64,000 nucleotides of DNA from Adiantum capillus-veneris (taxonomy: Eukaryota; Streptophyta; Polypodiopsida; Polypodiales; Pteridaceae): positions 56,586,753-56,650,752 of the forward strand of contig CM043959.1 in assembly GCA_014529385.2 (NCBI GenBank), written 5' to 3'. The position numbers and the translations under genes were made by a program. A model generated the notes under the pieces. That model made no database searches. It was given only the letters and a program-made list of their open reading frames with translations, and was not told the DNA's origin. Shown in pieces: positions 19,140-30,670 of the stretch. Positions within the stretch are counted from its first letter, which is position 1; every line of letters starts with the position of its first letter.

Positions 19140-21198
19140 GCCTAATGTGAATTCTATGGCCCTATGGCCAAAGGGTCCTATATGTAGGTGCAAGATGTGT
19201 CCCACATTGTCCAAAAGGTAAGAAAAAAGGATACCCTATGGCCTAAGGGCCATAGGTTGCTCTATGTCAGTGTGTGAAAGGATACCTTTAAAGCCAAAAG
19301 CATCACAAAGGGACAACATATGGCCTTAGGGCCATAGGATCATATGTAGGTATTTCATGAAGAGTACACATTAGGAAGAGGATGGGGTGTAGGAGGGCCT
19401 CTTTATTTTCCATGAGCTTATGGAGGTGATTAACATTTTGACAAATAGGTGTACAACATGTATGCAAGAATGGTGGGTGTGTAATAGATGTGTAAGAGTG
19501 GTCAAAGGATGCACTTTCCCCCCCACCCCAAAAAGGAGGTGGACAATTTTATTATTTTCAACCTTCCATAACTCCCACATATGATCTCCGATTTGAACGG
19601 AGATCATAGATCTACAATCTTCGTGTCAAACTCTTTCCATAGATATGCTACATGATATGGTTTTACCCGCTAGATTTTAAATTCCATTTTGGGGGGGAAA
19701 TATAAATTCAAATAAACTAGTCGTTTTGCCTGTTTGAATTCAAAAGTTGTCCTTTGATAACTTTCTTAAAACTACAGGTTTGACTTCCTTAAACTACCAA
19801 ATAAAGAGGCCCTCCTAGACCCCATTCTTTTCCTAATGTATAGATTCTTCAAGGTCAACTCATGGTGAGTATAAATGTAGGTGTTTCATGATGACTATAT
19901 ACACCATGTGGCCTTAGGGATATAGGGTGCTATATGTAGGTGTTTCATGATTATAAGTATGTATACCTCTTATGGAATTAGGGACATAGAGTTCTATGTA
20001 AAGGGGTTTCATGATGATTATGTGCTATGTCCTTAGGGCCATACGGTGCTATATGTAGGTGTTTTCTGAAAAGTATGTATACACCCTATGACCTTAGGGC
20101 CATATGGTACTACATGTAGGTGTTTCATGATGAGTATGTATGAATCCTATGGACTTAGGTTCATATGATGCTTTATGTAGGTGTTTCATGATGAGTATGT
20201 ATGAATCCTATGGACTTAGGTTCATATGATGCTTTATGTAGGTGTTTTGTGTTGAGTAAATATACATCCTATGGCCTTAGGGCCATAGGGCACTACATGT
20301 GGTTGTGTCATGATGGCTATATATACATCCTATGGCATTAGGGCCATAGGACACTATATGTGGTTGCTTCATGATGGACATATATACATCCCATGGCCTC
20401 AGGGACATAGGACACTATATGTAGTTATTTCATGATGGGTATATAGCATCCTATGGACTTAGGGCCATAGGATGCTATATCTAAGTCCATAGGATGCTAT
20501 ATGTAGGTGTTTCACAATGACTATGTATACATCCTATGGCCTTAAGGCCATAGGATTCTATATTTAGGTGGTTCATGATGCATATGTATACATCATGTGG
20601 CCCTAAGATGCTTTATGTAAGTGTTTTGTGTTGAGTTTATATAAATCTTATGGCCTTTAGTCCATATTATGTTTTATGAAGGTGTTTTGTGTTGAGTAAA
20701 TATACATCCTATGGTCTCAGTGCACTATATGTAGTTGTTTCAAATGGGTATATAGCATCCTATGGCATTAGAGCCATAGGATGCTATATGTAGGTGTTTC
20801 ACGAGAGTATGTATACATCCTATGGCCTTAGGGCCATATGATGCTTTATGTAGGTGGTTCACACAATGAGTAAATATACACCCTATGGTCTTAGTGCCAT
20901 AGGGTACTACATGTAGGTGTTTCATGATGAGTATGTATACATCCTTTAGACTTAGGATCGTATAATGCTTTATGTAGGTATTTTGCGTTGAGTAAATATA
21001 CATCCTATGGTCTTAGGGACATAGGGCACTACATGGGTTGTGTCATGATGAGTATATATACATCCTATGGCCTCAGGGCCATAGGACACTATATGTAGTT
21101 GTTTCATGATGGATATATATACATCCTATGGTCTCATGGCCATATGGCACTATATGTAGTTGTTTCATCCTGGGTATATAGAATCCTATGGTCTTACG
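19140..21198. repeat. Tandem array of ~60-65 bp units carrying a perfect hairpin
   Basis: Units follow the pattern: CCTATGGCC, TTAG, GGCCATAGG, then GATGCTATATGTAGGTGTTT, CATGATGAGTATGTATACAT. The two 9-base arms are exact complements around a 4-base loop. About 25 units lie between 19860 and 21190, with a few diverged ones at 19150-19350. Mutations often affect one arm only (for example TATGGTCTCAGTGC), so individual copies decay. The stretch 19370-19860 is not repetitive. The array ends at the copia LTR edge (21199). Short open frames across it are artefacts of the repeat. Confidence 0.9.
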
Positions 21199-22499
21199 TG
21201 ATGAGCACGGAGCGGTGTGTGCAAGTGATAGAGTACGCGAAGAAGTCTTGCAGAGTAGGGGCAAAGTCTTGCAAAGACTTTGTCCACATCACCAGCCATG
21301 TCAGAGTCACAAAATCCCTTCAACTCCAATGGTCCTTTACCATAGCAGAGGCATTTGTTTTTAGTCCCTTTCAAGTACCTCATAATGGACTTCACTGCAT
21401 CCCAATGCAACCTGCTTGGATTAGCCATAAACCATCTCACAACTCCCACTACATGGGCTATGTTAGGCCTAGTAGCAACCATAGTATACATAAGTGAACC
21501 ACAAGCTGAAGCATAAGGCACACTTTGCATGTCATTGGCTTCTTCCTTTGATTTGGGACAATCATCCTTGGAGATTTTGATATATGGCTATAATGGCACA
21601 CCAAGAGGCTTTGCTTCAGCCATGTTAAATCTGTCCAGCACCTTTTCAATGTACTTTTCTTGCGACAAATACAATATGTGCTGGTCTCTTTGCCTTCTAA
21701 CGCGCACTCCAAGTATATGTTCAGCTGCCCCAAGGTCTTTCATTGAAAATGCAGATTTCACATGTCCTTTAAGAGCATCAACAGTGCTTCTTTTCTTTGT
21801 AGCTATCAATATATCATCCACATAGAGCACAAGAATGATAGGGCTGCCATCCTCATCACATTTGGTATACAAACAATGGTCTGCATGGCTTCTTTTGTAA
21901 CCATGTTTGAGCATGAAGCGGTCAAACTTCTTGTACCATTGTCTACATGATTGTTTCAGCCCATACAAGCTTCTATTGAGCATACATACCAAATGTTCCT
22001 TGCCAGGAATAACAAAACCCTCGGTTTGCTTTATGTAAAGCTCTTCCTCCACATCACCATGCAAGAAAGTGGTATGTACATCCATTTGATCCATTTCCAA
22101 ATCAAGAGCAACCACTATGGCAAACAATACACGCAAAGTGGTCATCTTCACTACAGGAGAGAACACTTCCTCAAAATCTATGCCCTTGGTTTGAACATAT
22201 CCCTTTGTAGCTAGCCTTACCTTATACTTGGGTTTTGCATCAACTGTCTTGATTTTATACACCCATTTGTTAGGAATAGCCTTCCTTCCTTTGGGCAATT
22301 CCACCAAATCCCAAGTATGATGAGCATGCAAAGCTTTAATCTCTTCTTGCATAGCAAGCTCCCACTTGTCGCTGTGCTCACATGTATTTTCCTTTTTATA
22401 CGTAAGAGGCTCTCCCTCATCCGTACACATAATGTAATGCAAAGAGGGATCATATCTGCTCACACAGGCCGTCTTTGACGAGTAGACCGCCTCACCCAA
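21186..22499 (-). pseudogene. Copia reverse transcriptase and truncated RNase H
   Basis: The main frame (22499-21588, 303 codons) has KAIPNKWVYKIKTVDAKPKY, FEEVFSPVVKMTTLRVL, MDVHTTFLHGDVEEELYI, SLYGLKQSCRQWYKKFD and the catalytic VLYVDDILIATKK. It ends in a stop. A further frame (21530-21186) continues with ACGSLMYTMVATRPNIAHV, AVKSIMRYLKGTKN and FCDSDMAGDVDK, the first RNase H acidic motif. The next residues are not RNase H: the domain is cut and joined to LTR-end sequence, so the remaining catalytic residues are absent. Normal copia RT-RNase H would run about 250 residues further. Confidence 0.88.
21199..21245 (-). repeat. 3' LTR terminal fragment of copia element
   Basis: Starts (plus strand) TGATGAGCACGGAGCGG and matches 25810-25856 with four differences in 47 bases. 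The hairpin array abuts its outer end; the inner side runs into unrelated bases that end in the broken RNase H. Confidence 0.8.
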
Positions 22500-22861
22500 T
22501 GATCCACATTATCCGGCAATGGGTTTGCATCAGGTAACATGATAAAATCATCAACAATGGGTTGCTCTACATCATTTTCAACACCATTTTCAGAATTGTT
22601 CTGTGGCTACAAATGCCCTTCAGGAGCCTCAATTTACTGCCCAACATCATCTGGCTCAAACAACATTGGATCATCTACATTTTCATCCATATGTGGTGTA
22701 TCCTGAGGGTCAAAAATAGGCCGAACAGTTGGCTGGTCATGCTGAAATTTGACCCTTTTATGGTCATGCTTTAAGGCGCAATCATTTTGAAGCAGCCTTG
22801 CCTCATTAAAAACAACATCCCGGCTGCGTATAACCCTTTTGAGCTGAGTTAACCAAATCCT

Positions 22862-23684
22862 CTAACCCATTTCTCCTTCTTCACCATATCCCATGAAAAG
22901 GCCTTTAATGGATTTGGCACTCCTCAGCTCAGGTCTAACATGAACAAAAGCCTCGCAAACAAAAATGCGTAAGTGATCATATGAAGCAGGCTTGCCAGAC
23001 CAAACCTCTTCAGGGATGTCACCTTTCAAAGACATGTGAGGGGATCGATTGCATATATAGACTGCAGTTTTCAAAGCTTCTCCCCAATATCCATGAGAGA
23101 GATTAGTTGTGAACAGCATGCATCTCATTCTCTCACAAAGTGTCCCATTGAATCTCTCAGCCACACCATTAGAAGAGGGGCTGTATGGCACAGTAAGCTC
23201 CTCTTAATGCCCAAATTTTCACAAAATTTGTTAAATTCAGCACTTGTGAACTCCCCTCATTGTCTGTACGCAAGCATTTTAGCTTTCTACCTATTTGGGT
23301 GGTCACAAATGCATGAAATTTCTTAAACGTAGCAAAGGATTCATCCTTAGATTTAAGCAAATAAACCCAAATTTTCCTAGAATGATCATCAACAAAGGAG
23401 ACAAAATAGCATGCACCTCCCATAGACTTAGTAGGCATGCTACATACATCAAAATGTACAAAATCAAGCACACAAGATTTATGAGAGACACCAGAGTAAT
23501 AAGAACACTTTACTTGCTTGCCATATTGACATTCATTACAAAAGTAAATCTTTGTGCCTTTAGCATCAAGCTTGTTAAAAGTACAAAGCTTAGAAAGGCC
23601 CTTTTGGCTCATATGGCCAAGTCTCTTGTGCCACAACTCCATGTGAGAGTTAGTTTCAGCCAATGCAATAAACTTGCCCAACAC
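22862..23684 (-). pseudogene. Copia integrase
   Basis: The minus-strand frame 23684-23169 begins with the gag-pre-integrase zinc segment (LWHKRLGHMSQKGLSKL and CNECQYGKQ), then the catalytic core with Asp in DFVHFDVCSM and Asp in KCLRTDNEG. The frame 23191-22862 supplies SSNGVAERFNGTLCERMR with the catalytic Glu, followed by VYICNRSPHMSLKGDIPEEV and RIFVCEAFVHVRPE. A frame change at about 23180 separates the two halves. The sequence between 22860 and 22500 is the degenerate link to RT. Confidence 0.87.
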
Positions 23685-24060
23685 GGCTTTCCATGCATGC
23701 AGTAAAGTGTCCCTTTCTTTGTGCCTTTACAATCAGCCTTGAGCCTTTAGTCATTTTCCATGATCCTCTCTCAAACAAGATGTTGTAACCATGCATATCC
23801 ATCTGACCAATAGAAAGCAGACTCTTCTTGATTCCTGGCACATATCTAACATCATGCAAGACAAGCTCATTTGTTCCATCTATGAAGAGATGCACAGTGC
23901 CAATACCCTCAATGGAACATGCATGATTGTTTCCAAGGTATACATGGCCATGCTTGCTTGCATCAAAAGTAGACAAACACTCCTTGATAGGAGTCACATG
24001 AAATGAAGCACTGGAATCAACTATCCAAGTCTGGGATAATGCATCATTGACAGTCAACAA
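23656..24060 (-). CDS. Copia protease region
   Basis: The frame reads QTWIVDSSASFHVTP, with the active-site Asp in DSSAS where DSGAS is usual, then VRYVPGIKKSLLSIGQMDMH, a conserved copia block after the protease flap. It would cleave the polyprotein. It continues the gag frame after a stop near 24085 and precedes the integrase zinc segment with a frame change. Confidence 0.8.
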   Translation of the reverse strand: MLTVNDALSQTWIVDSSASFHVTPIKECLSTFDASKHGHVYLGNNHACSIEGIGTVHLFIDGTNELVLHDVRYVPGIKKSLLSIGQMDMHGYNILFERGSWKMTKGSRLIVKAQRKGHFTACMESRVGQVYCIG

Positions 24061-24231
24061 AGCATCAATAAGATCACTCTTGGTGATCTACATGTCCTGT
24101 GAATGAACATTAGCAGAGGCATCAAGGTCATAAGCATCATCATCTGACAAAGTGACACACAAGATGTCCTCTACATTTGACAGCTCCTCAATCACAACAC
24201 TAGAAGCCACATTGGCCTTCTCTTTGTCCTT

Positions 24232-25068
24232 TCAGCTATCCTGTGCATCTGTCTTGACTTCCTTCTTCTCTTTCTTTTTGTCTCCGCCATTCTTTTTCCG
24301 TTCTAACTCGGCTTTATAGTACATGCAATCAGGTTTCTTGTGACCTTTCCTGTCACACTGATAGCAAGTCACATCACCTTTGCCTTTGCTGGCATTTCCC
24401 CTTTCCTTACTCTTACTCTTACTCCTTTGTGCATAGACATTCTTCTTCTCTGTCCTGCCTCTAACCATGTTGGCAGAGCTACCTCCCTCTCCACTTGCTT
24501 TCCTCCTAATTTCCTCATTCAAGATAGAACCCCTAACACCATCAAAGGTCAAAATTGGGGTTATTGGACAATGAAACCACCAATCTTTCCCATGATTCAG
24601 GTAAGGTCATAAGCAAGAAGATAACTTTCAGCTTATCATCAAAAGGAGGCAAGCCTAGATTCTGTAACTACGACAAAGTACCTACAAACAACGACAAGTG
24701 CTCTGCATCGCTCTTGGACTCATCTAGTTGCATGCCAACAAGTTTTCACATCAAATGCATTTGGTTGACAGGCGTTGTATTCTCATACATTCCCTTTAAC
24801 TTCTCCAACACATCAAAAGCACTTGTGAGACCTTTCACATCAATGACTGTCTCATCGGTCATGGCCATTTCAATGTATGTAACAGCCTTCCTGTTCAGGC
24901 TAACCCATGCTTCATCCGTCATATTTTGTGGCTTTACCTGTTCAAGTGTCCCTTCACAATCCTTAAGAAGTAGGATTCCCTGCACTCTGTCTTTCCAAAG
25001 GTCAAAGCCTGTTCCATCGAACCTCCTAATCTCGAAGAGATTCTTCACATTCAAAGAAGATGAGGCCA
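24232..25068 (-). pseudogene. gag: Copia gag with CCHC knuckle
   Basis: The likely start is ATG at 25068 (MASSSLNVKNLFEIRRFDGT). The N-terminal part contains LWKDRVQGILLLKDCEG and NRKAVTYIEMAMTDETVID, as in UBN2-type copia gag. The frame stops at 24746; the other frame goes on with LPPFDDKLKVIFLLMTLPES. The C-terminal frame (24552-24232) is basic and has one knuckle, CYQCDRKGHKKPDC. At least two frame changes are needed. Confidence 0.85.
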
Positions 25069-25794
25069 TAGTTGCATGAATAAGAGGGTTAATACGCTGA
25101 ATTTTTGGGCAAAATGCACAAAAACTGGAGTATAACCTCACAGAAGTGTGCACTACAGCTCCAAATGGTCACACAGGCAATTTGGGGCAAAATGGGTCGG
25201 TTTAGGTTTTTTTAAAAAATCTGAAATTTATGCACAAAAAATTTCAGTGAGCGAATTTGTGCACAAAAATAACAGTTTTAGTTGTTTTTAGCCTCACAGA
25301 ACATACATAAGGCTAATGCACAGCCTTTAGAAGCATGTATGAGCAAAGCCCCAATTTGTAGCATCAAATTGCACAAAATTGAGGCACAAATGGTTATACA
25401 TAGCCAAAACTTGTCAAATGTGTGTAGATTGGATCAATTTTCACTTTCCCTAATGTAGACGCATCATAAAAACCTGCATAAATCTAAAATTTGCTGAAAA
25501 CACCTATTTTGGGACCTGCTTTTCGGCAATTTCAGTGTTTTTGGGTAGCGGGGACCTAGCAAAGATGTTCCCACACCTTAATACATGATTTGCAAAACCT
25601 GTATTTTGTTGTCATAACCTGAAATTTGCTGATTTTTACCTAATTTCAGTCTGTTTTAGGTCGATTTGACTTGCCGGGAGCTCTCAAGTGTTCGGGGATG
25701 AGTCCTTTGGCGATGAAATTGCAAAATCTCACGTGAAAGTTGACCTCCATGGCTGAAAATCAGTGTTTGCAGGTTTGGAAGCAAACCCTAATTT
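25069..25794 (-). other. Leader of copia element
   Basis: About 720 bases between primer site and gag. No ORF or RNA feature recognised. Confidence 0.6.
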
Positions 25795-25809
25795 GGCTCT
25801 GATACCAAT
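25795..25809 (-). other. Primer binding site (initiator tRNA-Met)
   Basis: On the minus strand ATTGGTATCAGAGCC follows the LTR end CTCATCA directly. TGGTATCAGAGC is the standard plant copia primer site complementary to initiator tRNA-Met. Confidence 0.95.
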
Positions 25810-25856
25810 TGATGAGCGCAGAGCGGTGTATGCAAGTGATAGAGCACGCGAAGAAG
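25810..25856 (-). repeat. 5' LTR terminal fragment of copia element
   Basis: Only the last 47 bases of the LTR remain next to the primer site. Beyond CGCGAAGAAG the sequence becomes an unrelated minus-strand coding remnant. Confidence 0.8.
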
Positions 25857-26720
25857 GGGTTTGGAGACATCTCCTCCTGGTAGTGCTGTGTCTCACTTTG
25901 TTTCATAGCCTCCACTTGTCTTTGTTGTTTGGCCGCTTCTTCCCTTGATTTCCTCTCAGTTTCTTGAGCTTCTTTTAACTTTAGGGCTTCTGCCTCTGCG
26001 TACATGCATTCAAGAAAGTCTGTGGGATCCTCTGCTTCTTTCCTTGCATGGTTTCTGGTTTTGGGTCCCCTTATCTCTCTTGGAACCCACCTTTTCGGGT
26101 CCTCACCTGCAGCATGGCTTCTTTCATAAGTTTGTTTTTCCCTTTCAAACCTCACCTTCTTTCACCGAGGTTCTTCTTGATGTGCAGCTACAGCTTTTTT
26201 CTTCACCTCTTCAATTCTAGCCATTCTCTCCTCATTGTCCGAGCTCTCATTGCTATGAGCTTCATGAGAGCTTTTGGCAGATTTTTCATATGACTTATAA
26301 ACTCTCTTTGATGAACATGTGGTTATGGGAGAAGGTTGTGCAGACACAATCCATGTGTTTTGATCTGGGGCTTGCGGAAAATTGTCGGCCATGCCAATAG
26401 CATGATATGCTATTCTCGTCAGTACTCCAGGCGCGCCCAAAATTGTGATTTTACCTTCTTTCTTGGTGCCTTTTAGCGTTGTCAGCACATACTCTGCATG
26501 ATCAATTGGTTGCCTCGTTGTCGACCTCAACACTTGGGTGAAGGTAGTCGCAACCGCACGGTTTGGGGTGGTGAACCGTGGCGGTCTCTTTGCTAAAAAG
26601 TGGAAGTGCTGATGGTATAGACGAGCTGGTTCTTCCACTTGCATTTGGATGAGGTTGGCAAAAGTTGCAGCAACAGTCTCCTTGGTGAATGTGCTTGTTG
26701 TCTTTCTGTCTCAAGCCCGC
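25857..26720 (-). pseudogene. Unrecognised minus-strand ORF, one stop
   Basis: Two frames in the same phase (26644-26162 and 26155-25857) are separated by a stop near 26160, and the phase seems open a little upstream to about 26720 (KETVAATFANLIQMQVEEPA). The N-terminal half includes RFTTPNRAVATTFTQVL and ITILGAPGVLTRIAYHAIG. The C-terminal half is strongly charged, probably coiled coil (ALKLKEAQETERKSREEAAK). I do not recognise the family; a gag-like or pre-gag protein of some retroelement is possible. It is fused in frame to copia LTR sequence at its end. Confidence 0.5.
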
Positions 26721-28857
26721 ATTGTCATCCCTTCAATCGGCATCTCTTCAATGCTTTAGCCACAATCTCTTTTGTGATCACTACTTTGACTTTCTGCCCT
26801 TGTTGGTGCTGATTTGGGCTGATCCATCCTCTTTGATATTAAAAAATAACTCATAGGATTTGTAGAAATCTACGCCGCATGGTTCTTGGTCGTAGAAGTC
26901 CCTGAGGCCCAGCCTTTTGTTAGCTTATTTTGTGTATGGCTTTGCAGCTACATCATATATTTCCTTCTATAGCATTTTCAGCTCCACTTGGTGTCGTTCC
27001 TCGCTCTTGAACTTGCCTCTGAAAACCGTGGTGTTTTTTTCTTCAAGTTGTTCTCTTGACAAGTATGTTTCCTTGGCCGTCTTCACTGAACTTGGGTCTA
27101 GTTGGTAGGGTGGCAGCTAGGTGGAAATGGTGCCACTGTAGATATAAAGGGATTTTGAGATCCAAATTTGCTCAAACTTGGTCGGTGGACTTGGGACACT
27201 ATGTGCTTTGGTCCCATAAGGTCAAAGTTGAAATTTTCCCCCATTTTGGCAAGAAAGTAAATAATTGTGATTATTAACTTTTTCATCAAAATGTACATTT
27301 TTTGGTGCAACTTGGTTCTAGGCATGATGTAGACTCTGTGTATGAGAAATGGGGTGATTTGTATAAAAAAATGTGACACATAACTCAAAAATAAATTGGA
27401 AAGACTTCTTTGCATTTTTTGATAATTTTCCAAGTTTTCCTTGATCATTTTGGCTCATACTTGAAATGTGGCATGTAATAGATGTGTACAAGTGATAGGT
27501 GAAGTGAACGTACCATTTTCAAGGCAAAACTTGATAATTTTTTGACCTAATTATATTCAATACATCTAAAACAAGTCCTAAATTGAATTTGGTAAATTTT
27601 TGTCGTGTCTGCATCACCTTGTGCTCTTGTCGACTTTGAAATCACCGACTTTTGTGACTAGATGGCCCGTGGAGTTGGTTAGTCGCTTTTGAAGCTATAG
27701 ACTTGTCCGATACATAGTCCGAGAGCTACCCATCCAGTTTTGGCCCATTTGGAGTCAGTTTGACTTCATATGTGAAATTTGACGCTTTGTAGCCTTTGAG
27801 CTATTTTTTGCTTTTCTAGAGCTTGCCTTGAATGTTTTCATGAAACCATCCATGTACATTGTGTATAGACCCAGTCTATAAGCTGTCTGTGGAGTCAGAA
27901 TCCAATTCTGGCATCTGACAAAAACCTAGATTTTCTACTTGAGACCCCCCTCGACCCCCGATGAATGGTCATCTGGTGATATAGAAGTGTTTTATTACAT
28001 AGGGGCATGCTACAGTTCAAGTCTCGTCCAATTTGGTTGAGCTGACAAGCCGCTATGGTCAATTTCGGGTCGTAGAACTTCGTGCACTACTCGGTTTCTA
28101 GGGTTTTTTTCTTGAGCCTAGACTTGCTATCGGCCATATAGAATTGATCATTGATAAGATTAGAATTTACCCCTCATGTCTCGTGTGGGACGGTATTGTA
28201 AACGGGCGACTGTGGACTCCGGAAATCACGTGCGAAGAACGTCAAGAGCTCTCTTCTCCAAGGGCGATTTTGGGCTACCTTGGATATCTATACTCGAACT
28301 TCCCAAACTATTTTTCCCTAATTTCCCTGCTAGTCCTACTAGGCTGTGAAATCTATGTTAGACTCAAAAATTTCCTCAATCAGATTCCGGTAGCTCATTC
28401 TGCAAGAATTTGCAAAAGTAGGCCTTGGCAGCTTAATTTAGGCTTCCATCTGTCGATTTGATTGAAATTTTTTGTGCCTGTCTACATTGTCCTTCTGATC
28501 ATCAACGTATCTTCAGTTTCTCCATCTGAGATCATTTGCTATTTATTATTAATTTTTGACATGTTTATTTTAAAAATAAAAAAATAAGAAAATGTGCTAA
28601 AAAAGAAAAGTGAAAATCCAATAGTTAAGAAAATCCATTGAAAAACACAACTGTATTGTTTTTTGGTGGATTTCTCCATTTTTAAGTCCCAATATCAAGA
28701 TAAATGATGAAAATAGCCAAAAAATTACCATTTTTTTATTATTTCTTTATAGTATATACACTATTCACACTCATCCGAGAGATGTTATCAGTTAAATTTC
28801 CCCTGTTGATGACTTGTTAAGGGCATTATTAGGTAATTTTGCAAAAAATCACACGTT
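26721..28857. other. No recognisable gene
   Basis: AT-rich with short unrelated open frames, the longest plus-strand one at 28144-28461 (105 codons) without family resemblance. The last part, 28500-28857, is very AT-rich and flanks the LTR that follows. Confidence 0.5.
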
Positions 28858-30457
28858 AACATTGATAGCCGTTTTTCGGCTCTCCATAATTGCCATAGTA
28901 AGTTACTCCACCCTACCAAATTCACCCAAACGCTATGGCTATCCCTACCATTTCAATGTACATAGGCGTGTGTGAGTTAGGGGGCTTTTCCCATATCTTC
29001 TGAAAAACCCTCAGCTAGCTAGTCACTCGGCTAGTTGAGCCAAAAAAAAAAAAAAAGTATATTATGGCCTCTTTGTGTGTAAATATTTCATTGTATATAT
29101 GGCCTAAATATAGGGATTTTTTATAATTATTTTGGTATTTTATTTAAATATTTCTACTTAGGTGTGTGTTTTATTAAACCTATGTACACCTTCTTTTATC
29201 CTCTTACACCATAATTATATTTTTAATGTGTACATACTCTAACCTTATATTTTTTCTTTTATACAAATCACCCCCACATCTTCACCCTCACCCTCGTGAA
29301 AACAAAAAATTGATTTCTACTCATTGGTCACATTTATTATATTATTTACTTGCATACCTTTTCCTCTTTCACCCAAAATAATTCAAAGAGGGACCATATC
29401 ATATGATTCCAATATCTTTCCATATCCATAACTCCTCCATATTTTTATTATTATTTTTACTCATTATTCTAACACCATGTGCTCATTGAGCTAAAGTCCA
29501 TGAATAGCCCATACACTAGTCCCACCATGTATATATTTCTTTATCCACCAATAATCCTCCTCCATGCATGTGTCAAGGGCAACTTGGATGCTTTATATTA
29601 TGATATGACAAAGGAGGGGCTCACTCTTGGATGCATTGTACAAATTCAACAAAGGAGGGGGCCACTAAAAGACTTTTGCAGGCATAAAAAAAGGCTTTTT
29701 GGTGAGAATTTTGGCACCTATCTGCACTCCGAATTTGGAGCGGTGGTCAAAAGAGAAAATGTAGCCCACGCTCTGAATAATCACCTCAAATTTTTTCATG
29801 ATTTTTGGAGCAACCAGCGGTGAGCTATAATTTTTTGAGTGGACCCCAGTCTGCCCACTTTTCTCACAAGTAGCCCATAGTCTTCTCTCACCCTTCCACA
29901 CACATACTCACTCTTACACATCCCTCCCTCTCCTTCCCTCACTCAAACCTGCAATTTCCATGGCTTCTCCCACCCTCTTCACCATTACCCTTCTCTCTCA
30001 TCCCTATAGTTCTTTTATGAACCTCTACATACATACACTCTCTCCATGTCTCTCTCTATTGCTTCTATGTTACAATTTCATTTACCTCTCCTAAAATTAT
30101 CTAAAATTCAGCATCTTAACCCTGATAACTTCTGCAAATTGAGGATTTTTTCATCAACAAATCCTCTTTTCATCGTGGTGGTCAACCGTGGCGGCAGCGT
30201 AAAGAAGCGAAGAAGAAGAAGAAGACCAGCGGTCATTTTTTCCACAATCTACACAAGGGTGAGTTCAAGCTTCTTCAAAGCTTCACCATCTCAATGATAC
30301 TCTTTTAATTCACCCCTCTTCCTTCATCAAATCAACTCACTCTACCCATTGTAAATGTAACATTAACTTTCTAGTGATTACTAACGACTAACATACTAAC
30401 ACAAAATAGCATTGACCTAACCATAAAAGACACCTCACCTCAAAACATGTGTATAGT

Positions 30458-30459
<2 letters not shown>

Positions 30460-30488
<29 letters not shown>
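30460..30488 (+). repeat. (CT)n microsatellite in LTR
   Basis: About 29 bases of CT repeat, at a different place in the LTR from the 90-base tract at 8089. Confidence 0.95.
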
Positions 30489-30490
<2 letters not shown>

Positions 30491-30660
30491 TACTTACTTT
30501 CACCTTATCTACCATCAATAATGCTCTCTTTTGAGCCCACACCCATGACTCAAGCAGACAAAGAAGGCCCGCAATGTTTTGATATTCAAAAAAATCATAA
30601 TCCTGATTTGTTAGCTTGTAAATTAGGATTTCTAATAATCTTAATGAGGGGTCTCCAACC

Positions 30661-30670
30661 TATAAATAGG
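30661..30670 (+). promoter_or_regulatory. TATA box of Tat-type LTR
   Basis: TATAAATAGG at LTR offset 1798, matching the TATA box of the LTR at 5710. Confidence 0.65.

Larger units (their letters stand above)
21199..25856 (-). mobile_element. Ty1/copia element, minus strand, both LTRs mostly deleted
   Basis: On the minus strand the order is 5' LTR remnant, initiator-tRNA-Met primer site, gag, protease, integrase, reverse transcriptase and part of RNase H, then a 3' LTR remnant: the Ty1/copia order with integrase before RT. Both LTR remnants are the same 47 bases and stop at the same sequence. The RNase H catalytic part and most of the 3' LTR are missing. Stops and frameshifts break gag, integrase and RT. 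Confidence 0.9.

Noticed and set aside
19140-21198. Possible CRISPR array because of regular hairpin repeats
   Set aside because: Spacers are themselves repeated, there are no cas genes and the context is plant retroelements.
20740-21264. Minus-strand open frames with repeated phrases such as GCI(F/H)T and YGxxAIGC
   Set aside because: They translate the hairpin array; the periodicity is that of the DNA repeat.
28144-28461. Plus-strand 105-codon ORF in a gene-free stretch
   Set aside because: No family resemblance, no neighbours in the same sense, and an internal frame of this length is expected by chance in a 2-kb region.
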